Assembly: GCF_000317895.1 (NCBI RefSeq)
Contig: NC_019567.1
Span: 2,294,001-2,358,000, forward strand
Source of the DNA: Bdellovibrio bacteriovorus str. Tiberius
GTDB lineage: Bacteria; Bdellovibrionota; Bdellovibrionia; Bdellovibrionales; Bdellovibrionaceae
Length of the DNA stretch: 64,000 nt
Direction: 5' to 3'
The notes beneath the pieces were generated by a model. It worked only from the letters and a program-made list of their open reading frames with translations, did not search any database and was not told where the DNA came from. The first letter of the stretch is position 1. Each line of letters starts with the position of its first letter. Below are positions 54,076 through 62,512 of this stretch, piece after piece. The position numbers and the translations under genes were made by a program.

Positions 54076-54623
54076 GACGCCGAAATACTGACATCCAGAA
54101 CAGTCTTCATCTGCGTTAAGGCGCCGACGTTTTCTTTTTTGGTATTCGAAGCCACACAGTCCTGCGGAATCCAAACTTTAAAGTCCCGCATGTGGGCATC
54201 GTTCGCCGTAAATAAAACACAGATATTGCCCGCGACGCCGGTGATGATCAGTTTCTGCACCCCGAGCTCTTTTAAAAGCACATCCAAATTGGTATTAAAG
54301 AACCCGGAATGCCGGGGCTTCAGGATAAAAAAGTCATCATCTGCGGGATGCAGAATTTCTGCAATATCCTTTCCCAGACAGTCCGACTGTGTACATAGAT
54401 TGAATACCTCTTTCCAGTCCGATCGCCACTGCCCGAAGTTGTCGTTTAAATAGATAACCGGAATTCGATGCTTGCGCAGACGAACTTTCAGCTTCTGAAT
54501 CTTTTTTGCCACGGGCAAAGCCAGTCGCGCCAGGTCCGCCCCTTGAGGAAAATCAAAGGTGTTAATCATATCGATAATCAAAAGAGCGACCCGGCGACAC
54601 GAAAGGACCTCATTGGGCTTCAT
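54048..54623 (-). CDS. isochorismatase-like cysteine hydrolase
   Basis: A 191-aa protein of the isochorismatase/nicotinamidase superfamily. The catalytic triad is evident: Asp18 in LLIIDMINTFDFPQG, the Lys in FILKPRHSGFFNT and the Cys in IITGVAGNICVLFTANDA, preceded by the cis-peptide element VAG. These enzymes hydrolyse amides or vinyl ethers; the substrate is unknown. It begins one base after the hemerythrin stop (TGA G ATG), so translation is coupled. It is the last gene of a five-gene operon. Confidence 0.88.
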   Translation of the reverse strand: MKPNEVLSCRRVALLIIDMINTFDFPQGADLARLALPVAKKIQKLKVRLRKHRIPVIYLNDNFGQWRSDWKEVFNLCTQSDCLGKDIAEILHPADDDFFILKPRHSGFFNTNLDVLLKELGVQKLIITGVAGNICVLFTANDAHMRDFKVWIPQDCVASNTKKENVGALTQMKTVLDVSISASHEVRNSHI

Positions 54624-54624
54624 C

Positions 54625-55164
54625 TCAGTGTTTTGGCTTGTCCAAGTCTGACTCGTGCGCAGCATCCGTCCCGCCTTGTTCGAGCAACTTGGTTTTAAGC
54701 ATCAAAAACTGCTGACCCATGGCCAATCGCTCCGCGGGCTCGGAATTCTTTTTAAAGTCCGGCAGCAGCTCGGATTCTTCCTCTTCGATGTGGTGCTCGA
54801 CCAACTCAGCCAGGACTTTCACACGCGCCGACCAAAGGTCCTCATCATCCGTGCGCATGATCTCTTCCAGCAACTGATCTGCGAGCTGATGTTCGACGTC
54901 ACCCTCAAATCCTTCTTCACGCAGTTCTTCGTTGTTTTTCATATAGGTGTAAAGAACCTGTTCTTCAGGTTTGGCATGAGTCACCAGCAACGGTGCAAAT
55001 TCGGCAAAAGCCTCTTCCCGTTCGGAAGAATCCTTATCGGTGTTCTTCAAAATTGTGATCAGTTTTTTCAAGGGACGATGATCTTCCAGAATAAGGTTCA
55101 CGATATCAGCATTAGCCATGCTTTTGGTTTCAGATCTTTGTTGTTGCACGTTGTTTCCAGGCAT
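54625..55164 (-). CDS. hemerythrin HHE-domain protein
   Basis: A 179-aa four-helix-bundle protein with a di-iron site. Ligand candidates are the His in LILEDHRPLKKL, the His and Glu in LLVTHAKPEEQVLYTY, EHQLADQLLEEI, and LVEHHIEEEESELLPDF. HHE proteins sense or buffer oxygen, NO or peroxide, and repair iron-sulphur centres in some cases. GGGGGA lies just upstream of ATG 55164. Preceded by the Zn-dehydrogenase (13-nt gap) and followed by the isochorismatase-like gene. Confidence 0.9.
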   Translation of the reverse strand: MPGNNVQQQRSETKSMANADIVNLILEDHRPLKKLITILKNTDKDSSEREEAFAEFAPLLVTHAKPEEQVLYTYMKNNEELREEGFEGDVEHQLADQLLEEIMRTDDEDLWSARVKVLAELVEHHIEEEESELLPDFKKNSEPAERLAMGQQFLMLKTKLLEQGGTDAAHESDLDKPKH

Positions 55165-55177
55165 CTTGTCCCCCTTT

Positions 55178-56353
55178 TTAGTGCATTTTAATTACGACTT
55201 TGCGGTACTCGTCTTTTTTGTCGTTGAAATTCTTGTAAGCCTCCGGTCCCTCTGTAATATCAATCCGATGACTGATGATTTCGGCAGGATCCATCCGGCC
55301 TGCCAGAATCAGCTCCAGCAAAGGCTTCATATACTTTTGGGTGTGCGTCTGACCCATGTTAAACTTCAAGCCTTTTCCGAAGGCTGCGCCAAAAGGAATT
55401 TTGTCCAGCATTCCTCCGTACACACCGGGAATGGAAACCGTGCCCGCCTTACGGCAGGCCTGTATAGCCTGGCGAAGAGCATCGGGCCTGTCGGTGGCAA
55501 GCATCACTGATGTCTTGGCCCGGTCGATCATCGCCGTTACGGTCTGACCATGGGCCTCAAGCCCCACCGCATCGATGCAGGAGTCCGGCCCCACTCCACC
55601 GGTCAGATAACGGAGTTCATCCAGTATCCCATCACCAGTTTCATCAAAGTTAATGCACTCTGCCCCAGCTTGCGCTGCCAGCTGCAACCGGCTGTCAAAG
55701 TGGTCGATGGCAATGACCCGTTCAGCACCCAGCAAAAAAGCACTGCGAATAGCCAGCTGCCCCACCGGGCCGGCGCCCCAGACAGCAACGGTGTCACCAC
55801 GTTTGATATTGGCATTTTCTGCCGCCATCCATCCAGTCGGAAGAATGTCACTTAGAAACAGAACCTTTTCATCATCAATGCCCGGAGGAATGACGATGAC
55901 GTTTGTTTCAGCATAAGGCACGCGCAGGTATTCAGCCTGGCCCCCAGCATAGCCCCCATACATATGAGAATATCCATACAATCCCGCGCCGCTGGTGCCA
56001 TAGGCCGCATCCGCCAAATGCGCATTGGGATTTGAATTGTCGCAGGCGGAATATTCTTCATGTTCACAGTGATGGCATTTCCCGCAGCCAATATCAAAAG
56101 CCACGACCACTTTATCGCCGACCTTCAATCTTTTGATGGCCGGGCCGATTTCCACAATTTCGCCCATGTTTTCATGGCCCAGAATATCGCCCTTCTTCAT
56201 AGTCGGAATATAGCCATTATATAAATGCAGATCTGAACCACAGATAGCGGCCGTGGTAATTTTGATAATAATGTCATCGGGACGCAGAATCTGCGGGTTT
56301 CGCACGTCCCTCACTTTAACACTATGTTTGCCTTCCCAGGTCAATGCTCTCAT
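55178..56353 (-). CDS. zinc-dependent alcohol dehydrogenase, formaldehyde-dismutase-like
   Basis: A 391-aa medium-chain dehydrogenase. The catalytic zinc site is AAICGSDLHLYNG with GHENMGEIVEIG. The structural zinc cluster is CGKCHHCEHEEYSAC. The NAD-binding motif is VAVWGAGPVGQLAIRSAFLLGAE. The inserted GLYGYSHMYGGYAGGQAEYLRVPYA and the C-terminal MDPAEIISHRIDITEGPEAY fit the glutathione-independent formaldehyde dehydrogenase / formaldehyde dismutase subgroup. AAAGGA precedes ATG 56353. It is in one operon with the SRPBCC gene (14 nt) and hemerythrin gene (13 nt). Confidence 0.92.
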   Translation of the reverse strand: MRALTWEGKHSVKVRDVRNPQILRPDDIIIKITTAAICGSDLHLYNGYIPTMKKGDILGHENMGEIVEIGPAIKRLKVGDKVVVAFDIGCGKCHHCEHEEYSACDNSNPNAHLADAAYGTSGAGLYGYSHMYGGYAGGQAEYLRVPYAETNVIVIPPGIDDEKVLFLSDILPTGWMAAENANIKRGDTVAVWGAGPVGQLAIRSAFLLGAERVIAIDHFDSRLQLAAQAGAECINFDETGDGILDELRYLTGGVGPDSCIDAVGLEAHGQTVTAMIDRAKTSVMLATDRPDALRQAIQACRKAGTVSIPGVYGGMLDKIPFGAAFGKGLKFNMGQTHTQKYMKPLLELILAGRMDPAEIISHRIDITEGPEAYKNFNDKKDEYRKVVIKMH

Positions 56354-56367
56354 GACAGATCCTTTCC

Positions 56368-56961
56368 CTAATGTATCCAGTTGTCGCTTTCATCCTCGTC
56401 CCGTCCACTGGGTTGCCCCTGAGTGGTGGGCACATGCCCGGTTTCAATAAATGCCTTCAGGCGGTAAAGATTCTTCTTTGAGGTCATCATGGCGTCTTTG
56501 CCAAAAAGCCTTTCGATTTTGCCTCCGACTTCGCCCGCCAAATTGTCATAGGCAACAAGCATCCGGACCATGGTTCCCCTGCTGGCAGAGGCATTTTCTA
56601 AAAATATTCCCACCTGATAGTCAAATCCGGCAGATGTTTCGGTTTTCCAAATCAAGGTGAAGGCACCTTCATCGTCTTCAAGCTGCATAGGCACTCGCAC
56701 GGGCTGATCAATTCCTGCCTCATTAAAATACCAATCAGCTTGATTGGGGCCATTAATCTGAACCCGCCCCAGATGTTCAAAAAACGATGGCAAATTTTCC
56801 AGGTTTCTTAAAAGTGCATAAACTTCTGCAGGATTCTTTTTGTTGATGGTCAAAGAAAAAGGCCGGTGTCCCAGACCATCTTCGGGAAAGTATTTTTCAA
56901 AAAGGCGAAGCTCCGCTTTCTTGGACCTTACTGGGACACTTTTTTCAAATTCCTTTTCCAT
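56368..56961 (-). CDS. SRPBCC-family protein
   Basis: A 197-aa cytosolic protein with a START-like (polyketide cyclase/dehydrase) ligand-binding fold at about residues 35-170: FSLTINKKNPAEVYALLRNLENLPSFF-like opening, WYFNEAGIDQPVRVPMQLED, FTLIWKTETSAGFDYQVGIF and the long C-terminal helix ending NLYRLKAFIETG. The tail is acidic. Such proteins occur in stress regulons with unknown ligands. A strong GGAGGCC site lies 5 nt before ATG 56961. It is followed by the Zn-dehydrogenase gene. Confidence 0.85.
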   Translation of the reverse strand: MEKEFEKSVPVRSKKAELRLFEKYFPEDGLGHRPFSLTINKKNPAEVYALLRNLENLPSFFEHLGRVQINGPNQADWYFNEAGIDQPVRVPMQLEDDEGAFTLIWKTETSAGFDYQVGIFLENASASRGTMVRMLVAYDNLAGEVGGKIERLFGKDAMMTSKKNLYRLKAFIETGHVPTTQGQPSGRDEDESDNWIH

Positions 56962-57032
56962 AACGGCCTCCGTTAAGTTCTAAATGACAAGCCCGAAACA
57001 AGTCCGGGCCTGACACTCGGTAAGTTCATAAC

Positions 57033-57185
57033 CTATTCTTCATCCGTTTCACTCTCATCACGGGAACGAGAGGAACTGGTAGAACTGCGGCCCGTCTGTT
57101 TTCCAGAACGGCTGGAGCTTTTACCAGATGACGTGGAAGAACGGCTTTGTTTGCCAGAGCGAGTTGAGCTTTTTGTGCCTTTCAT
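57033..57185 (-). CDS. 50-residue Ser/Arg-rich mini-protein
   Basis: Peptide MKGTKSSTRSGKQSRSSTSS continuing with GKSSSRSGKQTGRSSTSSSR and ending DESETDEE. Over 40% is serine plus threonine and it is organised in 'SGK-(Q/S)' repeats, with a basic body and an acidic tail. ATG 57185 has a perfect AAGGAGGCC site 5 nt upstream, so it is very likely translated. The gene leads the five-gene stress-type operon (71-nt gap to the next). It resembles in style the Ser/Arg-rich proteins at 11932 and 12975. Confidence 0.7.
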   Translation of the reverse strand: MKGTKSSTRSGKQSRSSTSSGKSSSRSGKQTGRSSTSSSRSRDESETDEE

Positions 57186-57385
57186 AGCGGCCTCCTTTTT
57201 CGTCTGAGTGTAGACGCCAACCCTAGAATGTCTCTAAATTGCGCCTTCATTTCTGAGATTTAAAAAAACGTCTGTACGACATGTTCAGCGCCACTGTCCT
57301 TAGTGTGTCTCACCTTGAAACAAAACTGGACCCTGCGGAACACTAATGTTCAGTTTCCCTAAGGATAGTTCTTAAAAATCAGAGC

Positions 57386-60300
57386 ATGGGACCGATAAGA
57401 ACTAAGATGTTTAAAGGCACGTATTTCCTGAAGAAACTATCATATTTAAGACCGACCTCCCTGCAGGTCGGCTTCTTATTTTTTGCCATGATTCTTTCAG
57501 CATGTACGGCCGAACTTGAGATTTCTGACATCCAATCGTCAACGCCGCTTTTCACGCAAAAACCCACGGCATTTTCGTCAGCCACTTCACCGACGTTCCA
57601 CTTCAAAGCCGCCAACAGTGTGATCAAGTCCTACAAATGCTCTTTGGATCAGAGTGAATGGTACGACTGCACCAGTCCGCACACCCTAAGTGGTTTGGTA
57701 CACGGTGCACACGAATTCAAAGTGCACTCCTTTGACACAAAAAACGCCCTTGCCGGAGAATCATCCTTCCAATGGATTGTCGACACGGATCTGCCAACTT
57801 TGAACGTTACACAAACGCCGGCGCCTCTGAACAATTCAAACACCGGGGTCTTTAACTTCGCAGCCACGGATGCAACCTCCCCGATTGCGGGTTATCAGTG
57901 CAAGCACACCAGCGTCAGCCAGCCAAGCGGAAGCTATGAAACCTGCAGTCCGTTGGTACCATTGGTGGGTCTCATTGAAGATGTTCACACTTATGCGATC
58001 AAAGCCGTGGATGAAGCCGGCAACCTGTCAGCGGAATACACTTACACGTGGACCGTGGATCTGACCGCACCCGAAGTGCAGATCACTGCGAAACCTGCGA
58101 CGGCAACAACCAGCCCTTCGGCCACTTTCAATTTTACCAACACAGAAACCGGTGGAGCTGTATTTGATGGCTACGAGTGCAAGATCGACGCTGACGACTA
58201 TGCTGTCTGCGTAACAGGTCAGACATATGCCTCTTTGTCCCAAGGGGCTCATAGCTTCTCTATCCGCGCCAAAGACACGGCCGGAAATATCAGCACTCCG
58301 CTGACTTACAACTGGATCGTGGACTCGGGCACGGTGACCTTGTCATCCTTCACCATTGCCAACAACGCGACGACCATTGGCCTTGCCTATACTACAACAC
58401 AAATGACCGCGACATCCGCCTTTGCTGCGATCACCAGCATGAGGTTTTCAGAGCTGGCTGACTTCTCGGATACCACGTGGGTACCCTATTCCGCCGCTGG
58501 CACCACCACTTTAAAAAATCCCGGCGGCTTTAAAACAATTCATGCCCAGGTCAGAAATGCCGCAGGAACGGTCAGCAACACTTTGACTGACACCGTGACC
58601 TTGGATCTGGGAAATCCCCCGTTGGTGTACCTGACGTCCCCGGCGGGTGGTCAAACTTATGCACCAGGTGCGACGATGAACATCGAGTGGTCCTGCAGCC
58701 CGGGTGTCGGCCCTGTTCCGCTGGCGACAAACCCGATCAGTTTGATCCAGTACACGGTGGATGACGGCATCAGCTTTCACACCATTTCCACCCATCGTCC
58801 AAACAACTTAAGTGCGACTACAGGCAACATCTCATGGGTGGTGCCTTCGCTGACTCCGACCAATCAGACGATCAGCACTACAACGCCATTAAAGATTCTG
58901 ATCTCGTGTGTATCAGATGCCGGCGTTGTCACCAGTGCAATTTCTAATGCGGTAAATTCACAATGGACTGTCCTGATCGGTGAACCCGGAAACTTAAGCA
59001 CAGGTGTGCACATGAACGCGGCGGATCTGACTGCCAACGCCACGACGGGGATGTATGGCTTCTTTGCTGATTCCCTGAATCGCATCTATTATACAAAATT
59101 CAACAGCATTTCCACTGTCAACTCGGAAACAGGTTTGGTTTCAACCTGGATGGGCGAACCGTTCAATCCGTCCTGTGACCTGGCTAACGGAAAATTCGAA
59201 AGCCCGATGATTATAGATATCAACGAAGCTGATGAAATGCTGGTGTTAAGCCTGCCGTGCTCGCAACTGGCGCGTATCCGCATTTCCGATAAAACAGTTC
59301 TGTGGAACAAATCACTTCCCGCAATCAATATCATCAGTAACGTTCTGAACAAAGAACAGGCCTCCAGCATAAGATACGTAAAAACAGGTCACCTGTTCTA
59401 TTTCTCCAATGAAGCCTTCTGGATGGTGGACGTCAATTCTGCCGGAAAAAATCCGGTGCTGGTCATGGGAACACCGGGCACTTGCGGGACAATGGGGGCT
59501 GTGGACACGATGGCGGATGCTTCTCCGATTCCGTGTCCAACCTCGGATCTTTACCTGACTCTGGTCAGACCTGATCTGAACAAGATCTGGATTCATATCA
59601 ACGGAGCCGCTTTCGAACTGCAAAAACAAGCTGCTTACGGAAAATACAAGATCGCTCAGGTAGGCATGACCACAGGCACTTGGGGCACTTTCTATAATCG
59701 CTGCACCCAGGTCGCAGGGCTGCCAGGCAAACTTTACTGTCTTCGCGCTCAATATGAAGGCAATAAGCTTGCGTACTTCGATCTCGACACCGAAACCTGG
59801 TCCGCCACCTTCAATCTGGACAAACACTACAAAAACATGTCGACCATCTTCTATATGGGATCGGCCAAAGACTTTATTTATGCCTTCTCAACCACCACGA
59901 ACGAACTTTTCAAAGTCGTGGATGACAATGGGACATTCACCAACTTCGCGGTTGCGGGTGTTCCATTCTTCACCTTCGGAAATGGCACGGATCCGTCCAA
60001 AGCGGCGTTTACACAGATTTCAAGCATCGCCTATGAACCAGCTTCGCAGTATCTTTACGTCCGTGGTCCGCGCCACTTAAGACGACTGCACGTCGACACC
60101 TCGGTGCCAGGCTCTGAAGCAATTGATCACATTGCTACTGGCTATCATGGCACTGCAGGCAACAGCTCGGCCTATGGTTCATTAACTATTTTAGGAACCG
60201 GCATTGCCGCGTTCTCGCAAATTGCGGGCACCCCTGCCAATCTGTGGAGCTCTTACAACATGAGCACCTGGGATGCCAGCACATTGGAATACAACCTGAC

Positions 60301-61015
60301 GGTGGGACCTTCTTACTATCAGGCGACGTCTGCCGCCAGCGCGTACCCGGCCGTGAATGTCGGCGAGTTCAACACCACGAACACCGGCTATAATCTGCAT
60401 TCTTATCGCAAGATTGCGACGTTCCTTCCGAATAACAAGCTGTATTTCTATGGTTCCTCGGGCTTGCTGGATGATGCCGACCTTTGGATTTTTGAATCCG
60501 ACAAAGACACCGGAAAAATCAAACCCGTTGTTGGCGGGGCTGGTGCACCCGCCTATGTGGCTACGGATCATGGTCAAAATGCGTGGGGTTCTTACTTAAG
60601 TGATATCTCGGGACTGCAAAGCAATGCCGACGGGGATCTACTGATATTTGACGGCTGGAGGCTGCGTAAAGTGACTGTTGCCACTGAATCCGGCAGTCCG
60701 AAAATCTATGACATCACGAACTTTGCGGGTTTGCCGAATAAGCCCACGATTGCATCTTGGACCCACGCCGTTCACGACAATGCCACGGGCTGGAGCTATT
60801 TCGTTGCGCAAACCGAAGGCTCCACGCAGGGGCAGGTATGGGCCGCTCATCTTGACGTCGGCTTTGTGCAGATCCCTACGGCTGGCTGGGTGTTACCTGC
60901 GCGTTTGTCGGTCTTCCGCCCGATCACCCTGCAGATCACTCCGCTGGGATTGCTGCTGCTGGATACCACTAAAAAGCGAATTCTTAAAACGGCGCTGTTC
61001 CCGGCACCACTGTAA
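57386..61015 (+). CDS. large lipoprotein with Ig-like repeats and a beta-propeller-like region
   Basis: A 1209-aa exported lipoprotein; lipobox ILSAC at about residue 40. Residues about 50-310 contain three repeats of about 88 residues, each ending in W-(I/T)-VD with a 'SYKCSLD / GYQCKHT / GYECKID' cysteine strand, as in bacterial Ig-like (Big/PKD-type) adhesin domains. The region about 410-510 is another Ig-like unit. Residues about 540-1200 are rich in short W/Y-containing strands like an NHL/six-bladed propeller. No catalytic motif is seen. ATG 57386 or 57407 is the start. A surface sensor or adhesin is plausible. Confidence 0.85.
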   Translation: MGPIRTKMFKGTYFLKKLSYLRPTSLQVGFLFFAMILSACTAELEISDIQSSTPLFTQKPTAFSSATSPTFHFKAANSVIKSYKCSLDQSEWYDCTSPHTLSGLVHGAHEFKVHSFDTKNALAGESSFQWIVDTDLPTLNVTQTPAPLNNSNTGVFNFAATDATSPIAGYQCKHTSVSQPSGSYETCSPLVPLVGLIEDVHTYAIKAVDEAGNLSAEYTYTWTVDLTAPEVQITAKPATATTSPSATFNFTNTETGGAVFDGYECKIDADDYAVCVTGQTYASLSQGAHSFSIRAKDTAGNISTPLTYNWIVDSGTVTLSSFTIANNATTIGLAYTTTQMTATSAFAAITSMRFSELADFSDTTWVPYSAAGTTTLKNPGGFKTIHAQVRNAAGTVSNTLTDTVTLDLGNPPLVYLTSPAGGQTYAPGATMNIEWSCSPGVGPVPLATNPISLIQYTVDDGISFHTISTHRPNNLSATTGNISWVVPSLTPTNQTISTTTPLKILISCVSDAGVVTSAISNAVNSQWTVLIGEPGNLSTGVHMNAADLTANATTGMYGFFADSLNRIYYTKFNSISTVNSETGLVSTWMGEPFNPSCDLANGKFESPMIIDINEADEMLVLSLPCSQLARIRISDKTVLWNKSLPAINIISNVLNKEQASSIRYVKTGHLFYFSNEAFWMVDVNSAGKNPVLVMGTPGTCGTMGAVDTMADASPIPCPTSDLYLTLVRPDLNKIWIHINGAAFELQKQAAYGKYKIAQVGMTTGTWGTFYNRCTQVAGLPGKLYCLRAQYEGNKLAYFDLDTETWSATFNLDKHYKNMSTIFYMGSAKDFIYAFSTTTNELFKVVDDNGTFTNFAVAGVPFFTFGNGTDPSKAAFTQISSIAYEPASQYLYVRGPRHLRRLHVDTSVPGSEAIDHIATGYHGTAGNSSAYGSLTILGTGIAAFSQIAGTPANLWSSYNMSTWDASTLEYNLTVGPSYYQATSAASAYPAVNVGEFNTTNTGYNLHSYRKIATFLPNNKLYFYGSSGLLDDADLWIFESDKDTGKIKPVVGGAGAPAYVATDHGQNAWGSYLSDISGLQSNADGDLLIFDGWRLRKVTVATESGSPKIYDITNFAGLPNKPTIASWTHAVHDNATGWSYFVAQTEGSTQGQVWAAHLDVGFVQIPTAGWVLPARLSVFRPITLQITPLGLLLLDTTKKRILKTALFPAPL

Positions 61016-61096
61016 TCCCCGTGTCTCAATTTAATAAGACCGCCAGAAAACATAAAATAATTTAGTAATCATCCGATAAGAACATGCGGAGGATTT

Positions 61097-61522
61097 ATGG
61101 AGCAGAAGCGCAAGACACCCACCCTGTTCTGGCCGGAAATCAATGACCGCATCGATGCCGAAGCTCTTGTAAGGCGTGCCGTGGGGATTTGTGTCTTTAT
61201 CGCCGCCATGAGCATCACCTTAAGCCTGTTATACAAGTACCAGATAATCGACATCCCCATGGCCAAGGACGCCTGGGGCAGCGCTTTGATATACGGGGTG
61301 TTGGCGTACTTCATCTCGGAACATTCAAAAACAGCCGGATGGATGGCCCTGATCGTCTATCTGGGAGATCGCATATACACCATCAAGCACACCGGCGTTG
61401 GCGGCATCGCCATCGCGGTGATATTCACCTGCAGCTTTATCGCCTGCATCCGCGCGCTGAATTACTTAAAAAAGAATCCGACCAACAAACCCGAGCAAGA
61501 AAACATCCCCAAAGCGAGCTAA
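61097..61522 (+). CDS. four-helix membrane protein
   Basis: A 141-aa membrane protein. A polar N-terminus precedes helices at about 26-46 (AVGICVFIAAMSITLSLLY), 60-74, 80-95 and 100-120 (GVGGIAIAVIFTCSFIACI), with a charged tail. No family was recognised. CGGAGG lies 4 nt before ATG 61097, and it is followed at 10 nt by another small membrane protein gene, so they are co-transcribed and may interact. Confidence 0.75.
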   Translation: MEQKRKTPTLFWPEINDRIDAEALVRRAVGICVFIAAMSITLSLLYKYQIIDIPMAKDAWGSALIYGVLAYFISEHSKTAGWMALIVYLGDRIYTIKHTGVGGIAIAVIFTCSFIACIRALNYLKKNPTNKPEQENIPKAS

Positions 61523-61531
61523 AGGACATTC

Positions 61532-61849
61532 ATGCAAACCACCGAAGTCACCCTTGAAAGAGCCATTAAAATTCTATGCAGCTGGTCCTGGCGAATGATG
61601 GTGCTGATGTTGCCGGTGATGGTCATCACGGGCGTATTGATGTTCTTAATTATGCCCCCCCCAGAACCCGGTGCCACGCCGGAAGAAATCCAAAAGAACA
61701 TGCCGTTTGTGCCGTTCTTTATCATGTGGTTCCTGATGATGTCCGGCGGAATCCTGGCCCACGCAGTTTCAATTCAGTGGTTGATGAAGACTCGCTGGTC
61801 GGATTTTCATTTGGTGGCGGTGGTATCAAACCCAAATGAAAGAAAATAA
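61532..61849 (+). CDS. two-helix membrane protein
   Basis: A 105-aa protein with two hydrophobic segments (MMVLMLPVMVITGVLMFLIM and FFIMWFLMMSGGILAHAVS) joined by a Pro/Glu-rich loop. Methionine is unusually common (about 15 of 105), which could mean metal binding or a flexible packing core. AAAGGA precedes ATG 61532. It shares the operon with the 61097 gene. The 3' end precedes the next gene's start by 40 nt. Confidence 0.7.
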   Translation: MQTTEVTLERAIKILCSWSWRMMVLMLPVMVITGVLMFLIMPPPEPGATPEEIQKNMPFVPFFIMWFLMMSGGILAHAVSIQWLMKTRWSDFHLVAVVSNPNERK

Positions 61850-61889
61850 AATTTTTCTGAGTCCCATGAACCTTATAAATGGAGAAAAA

Positions 61890-62174
61890 ATGCGCTTATT
61901 AAAATTAGTCATCCTTTCTGCCACTTTTGTTTCAGCAACAGCATCAGCAGACACTTACGTTAACGGTTACTATCGCAAGAACGGAACTTATGTTCAGCCT
62001 CACTATCGATCAGACACCAACAGCACTCGCTCAGACAATTGGTCGACCAAAGGAAACGTAAATCCGTATACCGGGGCGTATGGAACCAAGAATCCTTACG
62101 GCTCCGGAAGCTCATATAATAACAACTCGTATGGAAACTCGAATAATTCAAATTCAACTAACTGGAACGATTAG
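61890..62174 (+). CDS. small exported protein with YxNGYYRKNGTYVxPHYR motif
   Basis: A 94-aa exported protein (signal peptide ends SASA). The mature part begins with the motif DTYVNGYYRKNGTYVQPHYR then NWSTKGNVNPYTGAYGTKNP, a conserved signature of small bacterial proteins of unknown role, usually secreted. The tail is Asn/Ser/Gly-rich and unfolded. ATG 61890 follows GGAG at 6 nt. A terminator hairpin lies downstream at 62202. Confidence 0.8.
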   Translation: MRLLKLVILSATFVSATASADTYVNGYYRKNGTYVQPHYRSDTNSTRSDNWSTKGNVNPYTGAYGTKNPYGSGSSYNNNSYGNSNNSNSTNWND

Positions 62175-62201
62175 TTAGCACTTCGCCCTTATAATGAGAA
62201 A

Positions 62202-62219
62202 CCCCGCTGTAAAGCGGGG
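62202..62219 (+). terminator. terminator-like hairpin
   Basis: CCCCGCT (62202-62208) pairs with AGCGGGG (62213-62219) around GTAA, 27 nt after the exported-protein stop. The T-run is poor (CTTC), so efficiency is uncertain. Confidence 0.5.
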
Positions 62220-62349
62220 CTTCAGCTCTAAGACAGATATGCATCTACCGAAATCACCAAACTCAAAATCTTGGCGGAGTCGGGAACCCAAAGAGCCAGG
62301 CTTGTAAGGTTCATGTCGACTTTATTTTCTAAAGAGGCTTAAAACACAA

Positions 62350-62371
62350 AAACCCGCTGTTAAGCGGGTTT
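62350..62371 (-). terminator. terminator of tRNA-Cys
   Basis: Read on the minus strand: AAACCCGCTT AAC AGCGGGTTT followed by TTGTGTTTT, starting 5 nt after the tRNA 3' end. The stem is 9 bp. The sequence between 62220 and 62349 shows no other feature. Confidence 0.85.
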
Positions 62372-62376
62372 AAAGT

Positions 62377-62450
62377 TGGAGGTGACGAGCGGATTTGAAC
62401 CGCTGTAGCAGCTTTTGCAGAGCTGAGCCTAACCCCTCGGCCACATCACC
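62377..62450 (-). tRNA. tRNA-Cys (anticodon GCA)
   Basis: Acceptor stem GGTGATG/CGTCACC (7 bp with one G-U), D-arm TGGCCGAGGGGTTAGGCTC, anticodon stem CAGCT/AGCTG with loop CTGCAAA (anticodon GCA). T-arm AGCGGTTCAAATCCGCT; discriminator U73, as expected for tRNA-Cys; CCA encoded at 62377-62379. Confidence 0.96.
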
Positions 62451-62480
62451 ATGTGCATTTTCTTATGCGAAGGAAGGACC

Positions 62481-62509
62481 AAAATAATCCTTCCCCCCGT
62501 TTAAGTCAA
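62481..62509 (-). promoter_or_regulatory. sigma-70 promoter of tRNA-Cys
   Basis: On the minus strand TTGACT (62504-62509), 17-nt spacer, TATTTT (62481-62486), 30 nt before the tRNA. A GGAAGGATT...TCCTTCC self-complement lies around the -10 box. Confidence 0.6.
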
Positions 62510-62512
62510 TAT

